The translations under genes and the position numbers were made by a program. A stretch of DNA of 16,856 nucleotides from Bremia lactucae (Eukaryota; Oomycota; Peronosporomycetes; Peronosporales; Peronosporaceae), in the NCBI RefSeq assembly GCF_004359215.1, contig NW_027152213.1, positions 688,765 to 705,620 on the forward strand. The letters are read 5' to 3'. Under the pieces are notes generated by a model that saw only the letters and a list, made by a program, of their open reading frames with translations, searched no databases and was not told the DNA's origin. Positions within the stretch are counted from its first letter, which is position 1, and every line of letters begins with the position of its first letter. Below, in pieces: positions 1 through 6,893 of this stretch.

Positions 1-252
1 GCGTTCCGACTAAGGCATTAGACGCGGCCGGCGAATTAACGCGGCGCGTGCGCTTAGTGCGAGGTTGAGTGGGCGTCTTCGCAGACGACCCACCAACGTG
101 GCCCCTTTTAGGTGGCATCTTGGGCGCCGTGTATGGAAACACGTGCGCTAGAGTGATCGAGTGAACTAGCGGCGCGTAAAGCTGCTCGCAGTTCCTCTCT
201 CCACTTTGACGAATTTAAAAATGTAAATTATTCGTTCTTAAAGTGGGGATGG
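1..252. other. Tail of an LTR element entering from the left; no confident gene
   Basis: This stretch precedes a polypurine tract and an LTR, so it is probably the 3' internal end of a plus-strand LTR retrotransposon that lies mostly outside the window. A short plus-strand frame is open from base 3 to a TGA at 66-68 (21 residues, ending RRVRLVRG). It could be the last residues of a pol polyprotein, but I do not recognise it. The remaining bases look non-coding, and an AT-rich segment (about 209-240) leads into the purine tract. Confidence 0.3.
241..252 (+). promoter_or_regulatory. Polypurine tract of LTR A
   Basis: AAGTGGGGATGG sits directly before TGTAACGGGC, the 5' TG end of an LTR. A purine-rich run abutting the LTR start is where plus-strand DNA synthesis is primed in LTR retrotransposons. 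Its position marks LTR A as a 3' LTR of a plus-oriented element. Confidence 0.5.
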
Positions 253-650
253 TGTAACGGGCTAAAGTTGCCCTAATGTTACACAGTCCCCGTTAAGTAC
301 ATTTGATGTACTTAAGGGGATGGTCAATTACTAAATAATAGTAATTAGACCCAACACTCGGGTGTGGTGCACATTTGTGACCAACTCTTGTGGATGTGAT
401 GCACATGGGTGCATTCACATTAGGAGGAATGACGCCCAGCGTCATCCGTGATGACGGCTGGCGTCATCCGTTACGCGAGGTATCTATAAAGATACGCTCG
501 CAATACATATTGAATGATATTTATAGAGATTACATTTTAATTGGCAAAAACAGGTATTTGTATTTAATTCTATTAAATATACATCAGTCTGAAAATTACT
601 TCCTACTTGGTAAGTGCGCACGAGGAGACGGGTTACCGCTCCCGTGACGA
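253..650 (+). repeat. LTR A (gypsy-type, degenerate right end)
   Basis: The stretch starts TGTAACGGGC behind a polypurine tract and is AT-rich with a GC-rich hairpin cluster, as in the other LTRs here. The right end is uncertain. CCCGTGACGA at 641-650 is close to the expected inverted end CCCGTTACA but carries changes, and a small stem-loop (ACACTAA/TTAGTGT) follows at about 650-673. No second copy lies in the window, so the call rests on end structure. A short open frame within it (390-647) has no recognisable protein and is taken as chance. Confidence 0.45.
429..471. repeat. GC-rich double palindrome inside LTR A
   Basis: Two near-palindromic 17-mers, ATGACGCCCAGCGTCAT and ATGACGGCTGGCGTCAT, lie 8 bp apart. 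Each can fold on itself, and they are also near reverse complements of each other, so alternative hairpins can form. They sit in otherwise AT-rich LTR sequence. A role as a protein-binding site or RNA hairpin is possible but only inferred. Confidence 0.6.
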
Positions 651-1188
651 CACTAAACAGAGTTCTTAGTGTGTTGGGTGAGGTCGCTTACGCGCCCACC
701 ACAACTACCTCACTGCACGCAAGAGAAGCAGGTTTAACCGCTTCCTCGCTGTGCTAGGGTGTGTGCCTAAGTAGAGCGTGGCCGCATTACGACGTGCCCG
801 CCTACACAGCTGCCTGACAACCATCAGGCGTCTGTTCTGTTCTCCCGAGTCGGCCGTTTCGTCCGACTCGCATTCGTAGTCGACCTCCAAATAGGGGTCG
901 CATTCACGTGGTAAATCACCACGTGCACCCGCAACATCTAGTGTGCGGGAGGAGACAATACTACGGCAGACGGAACGTCTGCCGCAAGAGAAAATCATGC
1001 GTCGTCCGCGGCTGCATGAACCGCAGCCGAAGGCGTCGCACTATCCGCACACCGCATGGACTTGTTATCATGCGATAGAATTAACAATGATGGATCTGAC
1101 CAATCAACATCGTTTTTAATTAAGTGGTCTAATAGTGACCACTCTATCCAATGACAGTCAGAGTGATCGTCGTTTAAGGGAGGGGTGA
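651..1188. other. Internal 3' region of the LTR B element; no recognised gene
   Basis: This 540-bp stretch lies between LTR A and the polypurine tract of LTR B copy 1, so it is probably the 3' internal end of the plus-strand element that owns LTR B. Minus-strand frames at 995-1222 and 705-998 are open for 75 and 97 codons, overlap by four bases, and match nothing I know. A short plus-strand frame reads through the purine tract and stops exactly before the LTR (…RRLREG, TGA 1186-1188), which could be the last codons of a pol frame. I assign no function. Confidence 0.3.
1176..1188 (+). promoter_or_regulatory. Polypurine tract of LTR B copy 1
   Basis: AAGGGAGGGGTGA abuts the TG end of LTR B. 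A purine tract directly 5' of an LTR identifies a 3' LTR in plus orientation. The minus-strand element E has a similar tract (GAGAAGGGTTTGA) before its own 3' LTR. Confidence 0.6.
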
Positions 1189-1626
1189 TGTAACGGGGTG
1201 CATCGTTACATGAAATTAACACTTAACAGTTGTTAATTAATATATTATCTAAAAGGTAGATAATATTTGGAGAATATTACTTTACGTAGTAATATTCAAA
1301 AATCTTACCCATTGGTAGATATAGGCCATTATATCGACTTGCTCCGCGGTCCAGTCAACGCTGGACGCGCGCAAAGAGACAGATAAGATTTTATTTACAT
1401 ATTTTGTATTAGCATATAATTAAGTTAGTATTAAAAAGATAGCAACAATAGAACTTAGTTATATTAAATACAGTCTTCATTTCACCCTCTTTAAAGCAAG
1501 TGTTTTAAAGGGAGTCTTCCTCTGCACGTACTAGTGTACGTGAAGTGACGTGAGGCACCACTCGCACTGAAGCAGTGCGAAGTGGACTTGTACTGAAGCA
1601 GTACAAGTCGGCAGTGCCCCGTTACA
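1189..1626 (+). repeat. LTR B, copy 1 (3' LTR of a plus-strand gypsy-type element)
   Basis: It starts TGTAACGGGG and ends CCCCGTTACA, perfect 10-bp inverted ends with TG..CA termini. A second copy lies at 16362-16816 in the same orientation. The two share long blocks, including the region around 'ttgttaattaatatattatc', the 'gattataattaagtta'-like stretch and three hairpins near the right end. A polypurine tract on the left marks this as a 3' LTR. The right neighbour is not a primer site but dispersed repeat C, so the element's body lay to the left. Confidence 0.8.
1525..1609. repeat. Three tandem perfect hairpins in LTR B copy 1
   Basis: Hairpin 1 is 1525-1542 (CACGTAC-TAGT-GTACGTG). Hairpin 2 is 1562-1580 (TCGCACTG-AAG-CAGTGCGA). 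Hairpin 3 is 1585-1609, an 11-bp perfect stem GACTTGTACTG/CAGTACAAGTC around the same AAG loop. All three recur in LTR B copy 2 at 16715-16732, 16752-16771 (with one inserted A) and 16776-16800. Hairpins 2 and 3 share the core CTG-AAG-CAG. Confidence 0.75.
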
Positions 1627-1930
1627 GCTTAGCAAATCCTAGTTCAAGGGATTGAGGGGTTCGTGGAACCAAGTGGCAACTAGTGCTCGATAGTATATAC
1701 CTTAGAAAGGCTTCTAACTCTCACAGATCAATGCGCAAGCCTTAGGAAGGCACTAGACGCTTTTAAGATCAAAAGGGGAACTGAACTATATTAACTATTA
1801 AAATCTAAAACTTTACCCTAACAAGTTAAAAATAGATATCGGCACCAGATTTGTATCTGGTGGCTGCCATATATGTTACCCATAATAAATGGGACTTTTA
1901 TGATATTACCAATTTAAAAAAGAACAAAAG
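1627..1930. repeat. Dispersed repeat C, copy 1
   Basis: About 300 bp are repeated in direct orientation at 14328-14641, with shared blocks such as 'ATCCTAGTTCAAGGGATT', 'AGATCAATGCG', 'AAGATCAAAAGGGGAACTG' and 'GTTACCCATAATAAATGGGA'. Copy 1 begins immediately after LTR B and ends at an A-rich run before TGTAACGAGG. I see no coding capacity. It contains a hairpin at 1843-1862 (CACCAGAT/ATCTGGTG). It could be part of an LTR or leader, or a non-autonomous element; the family is not recognised. Confidence 0.7.
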
Positions 1931-2229
1931 TGTAACGAGGTACCTTTCACTAGTACTGATCAGTACTAGTTAACTTAACACTAATTACAGTGTAGGTTAG
2001 GCGCCTCGAAAATTCACGTACACAAAGGTACAGAGCTTAAAGGTCTAGACTCAGCAACATAGGAGATTCTTAAGCCAGTCATAAAAACTCAATCTTGAGT
2101 TAAGCAGAAACTTTTGGCTAGGTCTAGACATTTCCTAATTTTATACTTCTTTATCTTTTTTTCTTATAGGAGATCGAATTTATTTTTCTCATATAGATTT
2201 TTTTTTCAGAAAACAGGCACCCGTTACTA
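1931..2229 (+). repeat. LTR-like or transposon terminal segment
   Basis: This starts TGTAACGAGG after an A-rich purine run (AAAAAAGAACAAAAG) and ends near CACCCGTTAC (2218-2227), so the ends resemble the TGTAACG/CGTTACA ends of LTRs here. It holds a 22-bp perfect palindrome (1949-1970) and a 42-bp segment (2103-2144) related to 6376-6415. It ends only 28 bp before the MULE reading frame, so it may instead be that transposon's terminal region. Confidence 0.35.
1949..1970. repeat. 22-bp perfect palindrome
   Basis: The half-site ACTAGTACTGA is followed directly by its exact reverse complement TCAGTACTAGT with no spacer. It lies 18 bp inside the TGTAACGAGG terminus. Perfect, spacerless symmetry suits a dimeric DNA-binding protein site or a cruciform, but the sequence shows no function. 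Confidence 0.85.
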
Positions 2230-2257
2230 CCTTTTTTAAATTGATTCATAATTCAGA

Positions 2258-3370
2258 ATGACGAGTGTTATCCGTACCCCCTTTTGTTATATGAACCACC
2301 ACCCCATTTCTGACCAATCAGATAACTCAGATCCAAAACTCACAGCAGAAACAAACAACGTGACCGCGGCCAAAACTGACCTTCCATTTCCAACCATCCC
2401 CTTGACCAGTGAGACACCATGCGACTTTCACAGCTATGCCTTAGCGCCACCCACCGAAGCATCTTTCGTCTCACTGGAGAAACTCTTGGAGGAGCTCACA
2501 GCTCATGCAAAAGTTGAGAAGTACGCCATCAAGATAGGATGCTCTCGAACCGTGGGAAACAAAAAGGGCAACACCTTCAACTGCATAGGGCCAAGGAGCC
2601 CCAACATCAAAACACCAGTACCTCCCGCACCGACTGTCCATTTCAGGCAACACTTCGTCAAAATGTAGCGGATGGCAGTTTCACTCTGACGGTTGAGGGT
2701 GATGGGCATAATATTAACGCGACGGAAGATACGGCGGCCTATCCGGCAGCTAGAACGCTCGACGCGGAACAAAAGGTGACAGTTCTGCACCTGGCCAAAG
2801 CTGGAGTATCACCGAAGGCAACTCTCAGCGCCTTACGTCAAAGCGATCCCATATGCAAAACAATCCTGCTCGACATCTACAACCTGAACGTGAAGGCAAA
2901 GAACGCGTCTCTGACTGGACGTCCACCTCTGGATGCCTTCCATTACAAGCTTGTTGAGAAGCAGATCAGCCACAAACTTGACGCGATACCTCAGGCAGGC
3001 TCACTCTTCTTTTCGTTGTACCAAACTTTACGCTTGCTGTTGCAAAAGAGTTTTCAGCAAATAATGTATTTCTGTTGGATTCAACATACAAGACCAACAA
3101 AATTCGCATGTCGCTTCTGCGCATAATGGGAATAACAGAAACAAACCAGTCTTTCTCGTTTACTTGCTGCTTTATGGCCTGCGAACAGGAAGAATATTAT
3201 CGATGGGCAATGACGCATTTGAGAGATGTCGTCGAACCGCTGAACCAAGCCGACCATATGGTGTTTGTGACAGATCGGGAGGTCGCACTTGTGAACGCAA
3301 TCGGATATATCTTGCCTGGGGCGTACAATCTGTTATGCTTCTGGCCTATCAATAAGAATGGCCTTAAAAT
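2258..3370 (+). pseudogene. MULE/FAR1-like transposase relic
   Basis: This is a Mutator-like (MULE) DNA transposon transposase of the FAR1/FHY3 type, which would cut and reinsert the element in the nucleus. The N-terminal part (from about 2460, 'SFVSLEKLLEELTAHAKVEKYA') resembles the FAR1 zinc-binding region, completed in the next frame by 'DCPFQATLRQ' and 'GDGHNINATED'. The DDE core follows: 'LLDSTYKTNKIRMSLL' with the first Asp at 3078-3080, and 'VFVTDREVALVNAI' with the second at 3273-3275. The stretch after it reads LLCFWPINKN where the family normally has CxWH, so the His is Pro. Two frameshifts split it (near 2640-2665 and about 3000). The catalytic Glu and C-terminus fall in or beyond the N gap. 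It is a dead, partial copy. Confidence 0.8.
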
Positions 3371-3470
3371 NNNNNNNNNNNNNNNNNNNNNNNNNNNNNN
3401 NNNNNNNNNNNNNNNNNNNNNNNNNNNNNNNNNNNNNNNNNNNNNNNNNNNNNNNNNNNNNNNNNNNNNN
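3371..3470. other. Assembly gap of exactly 100 N
   Basis: One hundred undefined bases separate the plus-strand MULE relic from the minus-strand copia integrase. A round 100 N usually denotes a scaffold gap of unknown size, so the two sides need not be 100 bp apart. The missing MULE C-terminus and copia RT/RNase H could lie in it. Confidence 0.95.
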
Positions 3471-3479
3471 GGCGTCCCC

Positions 3480-4209
3480 TCAAAAGAACAAAGGGAGTCC
3501 GCTCGCAAACAGCATGCATCTTGCCATGTTGAGTATCGTCCTGTGCATCCTTTCAGCCTTTCCGTTCGATGCTTGATTTGAAACCTCACTCACTTGACGC
3601 CTTACACCAGCTGACTTGCAGAACGGATCGACATTAACATACTCCTTACAATCGTCCGTGCGCAGCACATGGATTCGACAATTATTTTTTTCTCGAAATA
3701 AAGCAGGAATGTTTAAAGTTCTTGGTCGCCTCAATCTTGTTCTTGGCCAAGAACACGCGGACGTAATTGGTTGAGTAGTCGACGAAGTTAATTAGGTATC
3801 GATCACCACGCCGGTCTAGCGGTGTAATTGGTCCCTTGATATCACTGCCGATCACGCCACCAAGCTTGTCAATCGGTGCGTTCTTGCCTGTATCCTTCTT
3901 GGACTGGTTGTTTTTGCTCTTTTTGCCTTCCGCACAAGTAAGACAATTCGGCCTGGATCGTTCCATTAAATGAATTCCCGATCCCATAGAGTCAGCCATC
4001 CGCTCGACAGTGTTATATCCAAGGTGACCAAGCCTCTGGTGTAGCTCCACTAGGGTTGTACTCATTACAGCTTCATCAATTCCATCGTAACCTTGTGGCA
4101 AGGCTGAGCTAACAAGTTGAACTCGCGCCTCCTTTGTCATCTCACCCATTACGTCAACTGTTAACACGTTGTGGCGGCGGAACATTTCGAATATCTTCAT
4201 ACCATCATC
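3480..4209 (-). pseudogene. Copia GAG-pre-integrase and integrase
   Basis: The integrase would insert the element's cDNA into host DNA. The pre-integrase zinc region is visible as 'LHQRLGHLGYNTVERM' and 'CLTCAEGKKSK' (HHCC type). The catalytic core follows with 'GSDIKGP' (first Asp, 3841-3843), 'YLINFVDYSTNYVRVF', 'VLRTDDCKEY' (second Asp, 3654-3656) and 'ASNGKAERMHRT' (Glu, 3552-3554), so all three DDE residues remain. A run of seven A (minus strand, about 3686-3692) goes with a frameshift that splits the core. The frame runs on from the protease through an in-frame TAG at 4210-4212. It ends at the N gap, before RT. Confidence 0.85.
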
Positions 4210-4497
4210 CTATCGCACCACATAGCTTTGACTGCCGTCTCGCTCGAGAAACACACCACGCTCTTCCAATATCCCATAGCTAATGATATTATCAGCGAGG
4301 TTCTCAGCATTATAAACCTCGCTTAGGTCAACTATAACCTTTACTCCATTGACGATCGTCCTCAGCTCGGTCGATCCCTTTTTGGTCACTCGAACCATCG
4401 TGTTGTTTGCCTCGGGGCACGATTGATCACAATCAATTGCATTCTTGAGCATTTTCACATCTTTTACAAGGTGCACGCTCGACCCGCTGTCCAATAT
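4210..4497 (-). pseudogene. Copia aspartic protease
   Basis: The retrotransposon protease matures the Gag-Pol polyprotein. The active-site motif reads ILDSGSSVHLVKD, the usual copia protease start. It lies in the same frame as the zinc knuckle upstream and the integrase downstream. A TGA (4498-4500) replaces the codon just before ILDSG, where the family has Trp (TGG), so a G-to-A change probably made it. A TAG (4210-4212) closes the open stretch before the integrase. Confidence 0.75.
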
Positions 4498-4920
4498 TCA
4501 CGAGTCGGAGTCAGCTTTTATACCAGTACCAATGGCTAACGCGACTCGGTTTGAAGTCGCATTTTCACCACTTCGTTGCTTGGGGCATTTGACTTTAATG
4601 TGGCCAGTCTCACCGCATCTGTAACTAGTACGTGTCTCGGTACTTGACACCATAGCGACAGATCTTCCTCCGCGCCCGACTTGATCTCTTCTAGGGCCGT
4701 TGGGGAATTGACCTGCGTGCTCGCGGCTTATTCGTCTCGCTCGGCTGCTTCCTCCTTCGACCTTCGGCTTCCCCATGCTGATGTCGAAGTCTATTGCAAA
4801 TGCAACAAGCTCAGCGGCTTGCACTAGATAGTCCGTTCGATGCGCATTCAGCCTTGTAAAAATTGCAGTCTTGATTTGTCCAGGCGCTGACTTGCAAAGA
4901 CATTCTAATACACTCTGCTC
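4498..4920 (-). pseudogene. Copia gag C-terminal part with zinc knuckle
   Basis: This is the nucleocapsid-like part of Gag, which packages element RNA. Visible blocks are 'LNAHRTDYLVQAAELVAFAI', a basic Arg-rich linker, and a CCHC zinc knuckle at 4626-4585 reading SYRCGETGHIKVKC. The first of the four metal ligands is Ser (AGT) instead of Cys (TGT), a single-base loss. The frame begins after an in-frame TAG (4921-4923) and continues from the gag segment upstream. Confidence 0.8.
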
Positions 4921-5879
4921 CTAGTTGCCAGATCGCTTCGCCACGTAGACCAGGTACTTATAATGCTCAGGCCATGTCTTGCTGTGCTCGTTTTCTCTCG
5001 TCGTGAGCTCGATCCCTTTCGTAGATGGTATAGGAGTCATGTACAGCATCAGCATGCTGTTCATGACCTTCTCAAGTGTATTCGACGCAGCAGACCATAC
5101 AGGTAGCATCTTCTCGTAGTAGCTGAGTGCTGGGCCTTCCAGCTTACGCTCAATGCAACAATCTTGAACTCCTCCGGCCAATCACCCCCGCTCATCATCT
5201 GTGCTGCGCCAAGACGCTGCAGGAAACGCATTCCCCATGCTTTTAAGTCGGCGTCCACAACTAAGTAAGTCTCCTTACCCGTGAACGTAGCAAATCCATG
5301 CCAGTCCAGGTCTCAAGGCTTAGGTATCTTCAACCGATAACCGTCTGGTGTCAAAAGGTTGCTGCGAAGGTTGCGACGGATCGGGTGGCTGATACCGCTC
5401 ATTTTGTTGAGGCGGCTGATTGGGAGGCGCGCGCACTCGTTGCGGCGGCTGGTGAGGCGGCGGCATGCGTGTTGCTGCATGGGCTCATCGAGCGAGCCCA
5501 TCCTCATTCGACGGTCACGCGCTTGTATAAAGTCGGTAAACGCGCTTGATCCATTGAATGGGTGCTCGTAGGGTGTTGTAGGCGCAGCTTGGGCCCGGCG
5601 ACTCATTTGATCTTGCACCTCCATCTCGTTTTTCATAAACTGGACTTGCTGCTGCGCCAACCCTGCGAGGAGTCCCTCAAGTCTATCCATTCGCTCGTAG
5701 CTCGCATCGAAGACACAACTCGCGCTATCTTGGGCCTCGGGCGAGCCCGGGACCTATCGCGTCTCCTCGTCCAGCACGAACGGGTCAGCGACCAAGTTGG
5801 GAATGGTTGCGTCCGTTTCAGCGGCAACGGGTGCCTGGGCGGGCTGATGAGAAGGTGAGTTGTTTGCGTTTGGGCTCAT
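4921..5879 (-). pseudogene. Copia gag N-terminal and central part
   Basis: Gag forms the virus-like particle. The start Met at 5879-5877 (MSPNANNSPSHQPAQAP) lies four bases after the 5' LTR end, within the primer site. The frame carries a TAG at 5754-5756 (codon 42) and a TGA at 5313-5315, and reads 'FTGKETYLVVDADLKAWGM' near 5280-5235. It shifts frame near 5160-5190 into 'LEGPALSYYEKMLPVWSA' and 'WPEHYKYLVYVAKRSGN', typical of oomycete copia Gag. Plus-strand open frames here (5298-5858) are its antisense shadows. Confidence 0.75.
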
Positions 5880-5883
5880 AACC
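5871..5883 (-). promoter_or_regulatory. Copia primer-binding site overlapping the gag start codon
   Basis: On the minus strand the 13 bases after the LTR are GGTTATGAGCCCA. This is complementary to the anticodon stem-loop of eukaryotic initiator tRNA-Met (…UGGGCUCAUAACC…). Copia-type elements are known to prime from a half-molecule of that tRNA. The ATG inside the site is the gag start codon (GGTT-ATG-AGC-CCA = Met-Ser-Pro), so primer site and start codon coincide. Confidence 0.7.
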
Positions 5884-6097
5884 TGTTGAACAGGGGCTTA
5901 GAGGTAGGAAGTAAATTGAGAACTAAATGTATTTGAGCTTGTGTCTTTAATTACCTTCGCTGTCCGTTACCTTTGCTGTCCGTTAGCTTCAATCTCTCCT
6001 GCGTAGGTTTCTTTAAATCACCTTGCCCATCCCAAATGGTCGCTTCGTTTCACCATCAGTTATGTCCTGTCCTATCAACAGTCGCACTGTTTCAACA
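5884..6097 (-). repeat. Copia 5' LTR (minus strand)
   Basis: This 214-bp unit lies between the primer site and flanking sequence. In minus orientation it begins TGTTGAAACAG (6097 leftwards) and ends CTGTTCAACA (at 5884), near-perfect inverted ends with TG..CA. Short LTRs of this size suit Ty1/copia. A 5-bp target duplicate at 6098-6102 (ATAAA) cannot be checked because the other end of the element is missing. Confidence 0.7.
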
Positions 6098-6111
6098 ATA
6101 AAAAATAAAGC

Positions 6112-6642
6112 TGTAACGAACACTTTTAATTAGTTAGCTCGCGATCGCAGGACGAAGTACCTTAAACCTTCTTCAGTCTTGTACTTTTATATGATTTCTT
6201 ATACTTCGAGCTCTCTGCTTTACAATCGCAAGAATCGACAAGATTTGCTCGGGTAATCGAAGCAATAAACTGTGTCGAGCGGCCAATAAAATCGCAACAA
6301 ACGGAATTACTTTTAGCCAATCAAAATACCTCAAATCTACTTGGGGTGGGTCTAGCAAAAACTTGGGGTGGGTCTAGCAGAAACTTGGAATGATCCTAGA
6401 CATTCCCTATTTTAATCAATTTTAATCAAGAGTGATCTCTCGAAAATACATTTGTATAATAAACACTTCTCTCGTGATGTTATGCCGAAAGAACCACCGC
6501 CGTCATGAAAAGACCACAAATGCTACCAAGATTGACTGTAGAAGGCAACAAGATTTACAAATTTTTGATACATATGTTGCTTCCTACTAAACATATTGGG
6601 GGTCTTTCATAAAATCCATAGCATCTTAGGAGCCCCGTTACA
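6112..6642 (+). repeat. Probable 5' LTR of plus-strand gypsy relic H
   Basis: It runs from TGTAACGAAC to GAGCCCCGTTACA; the outer 7 bp are inverted (TGTAACG/CGTTACA). The right end is followed by CCTGATGGCACC, which resembles the CCTGGTAGCACT that follows LTR B copy 2, and a plus-strand gag relic lies downstream. There is no second copy in the window, so the left end is uncertain. The copia LTR ends 14 bp to the left. I see no gene inside it; a minus-strand frame at 6173-6358 has no recognisable content. Confidence 0.4.
6339..6404. repeat. 22-bp tandem repeat, three units
   Basis: Units at 6339-6360 and 6361-6382 differ by one base (ACTTGGGGTGGGTCTAGCAA… versus …CAGAA). A third, degenerate unit at 6383-6404 starts ACTTGGAATGATCCTAGAC. 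The segment running on to 6415 resembles 2103-2144 in direct orientation. Confidence 0.8.
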
Positions 6643-6644
6643 CC

Positions 6645-6652
6645 TGATGGCA
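6645..6652 (+). promoter_or_regulatory. Degenerate tRNA-Met-type primer-binding site of relic H
   Basis: TGATGGCA lies two bases after the CCCCGTTACA end, the same spacing as TGGTAGCA after LTR B copy 2. It differs from that site at two bases. TGGTAGCA is complementary to the 3' end of initiator tRNA-Met (…UGCUACCA). This fits the 5' leader of the gag relic downstream. Confidence 0.4.
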
Positions 6653-6893
6653 CCTTCAACGACCATGTACGCACCATTTAACATGAACATGCTGGACGAA
6701 GAAGAAAGGAGCTTTCACGTCCCGCGTGAAGGCTTCCATGCTACGCATGAGAGGTTCACTCACTTGAGTAATCGCAAATGTAAAGCGGTCCAACGAATGA
6801 GTTCAGCCGTAGGTGGGCCAGCCATTCGCTCCACAAAACACGATAGACATGCGGCTATCGCCGATTCATAAAACATGAACTCGATGCGGCACA
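6653..6893 (+). other. Leader or N-terminal gag region of relic H, unrecognised
   Basis: A plus-strand frame is open from before the primer site to a stop at 6869-6871 (text such as 'MYAPFNMNMLDEEERSF'). It could be a decayed gag N-terminus because it lies between the primer site and the gag domain, but I recognise no motif and the frame opens inside the LTR. Treat it as leader sequence of unknown coding status. Confidence 0.25.

Larger units (their letters stand above)
3471..6097 (-). mobile_element. Ty1/copia retrotransposon relic, 5' part (minus strand)
   Basis: Read on the minus strand, the order is 5' LTR (6097-5884), primer site (5883-5871), gag (from 5879), zinc knuckle, protease and integrase, then the N gap. 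Protease followed by integrase before any RT is the Ty1/copia order. RT, RNase H and the 3' LTR are absent. The polyprotein frame carries in-frame stops at 5754-5756, 5313-5315, 4921-4923, 4498-4500 and 4210-4212, plus frameshifts near 5160-5190 and about 3690. Confidence 0.85.

Noticed and set aside
390..647. Plus-strand frame of 85 codons in LTR A.
   Set aside because: It lies wholly within AT-rich LTR sequence and spans the hairpin cluster, with no protein features.
705..1222. Two overlapping minus-strand frames (75 and 97 codons) with an ATGA overlap.
   Set aside because: They match no family I recognise, and the first starts inside LTR B. They are not strong enough to call genes and are kept only as a note in the region entry.
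1627..1660. Possible tRNA-derived (SINE) head in repeat C because of GTTCAAGGG.
   Set aside because: The B-box match is incomplete and no A box at proper spacing was found; too weak to annotate.
5298..5858. Plus-strand open frames rich in Arg, Leu and Ala.
   Set aside because: They are antisense to the copia gag N-terminal region, which has a clear start, primer site and LTR on the minus strand.
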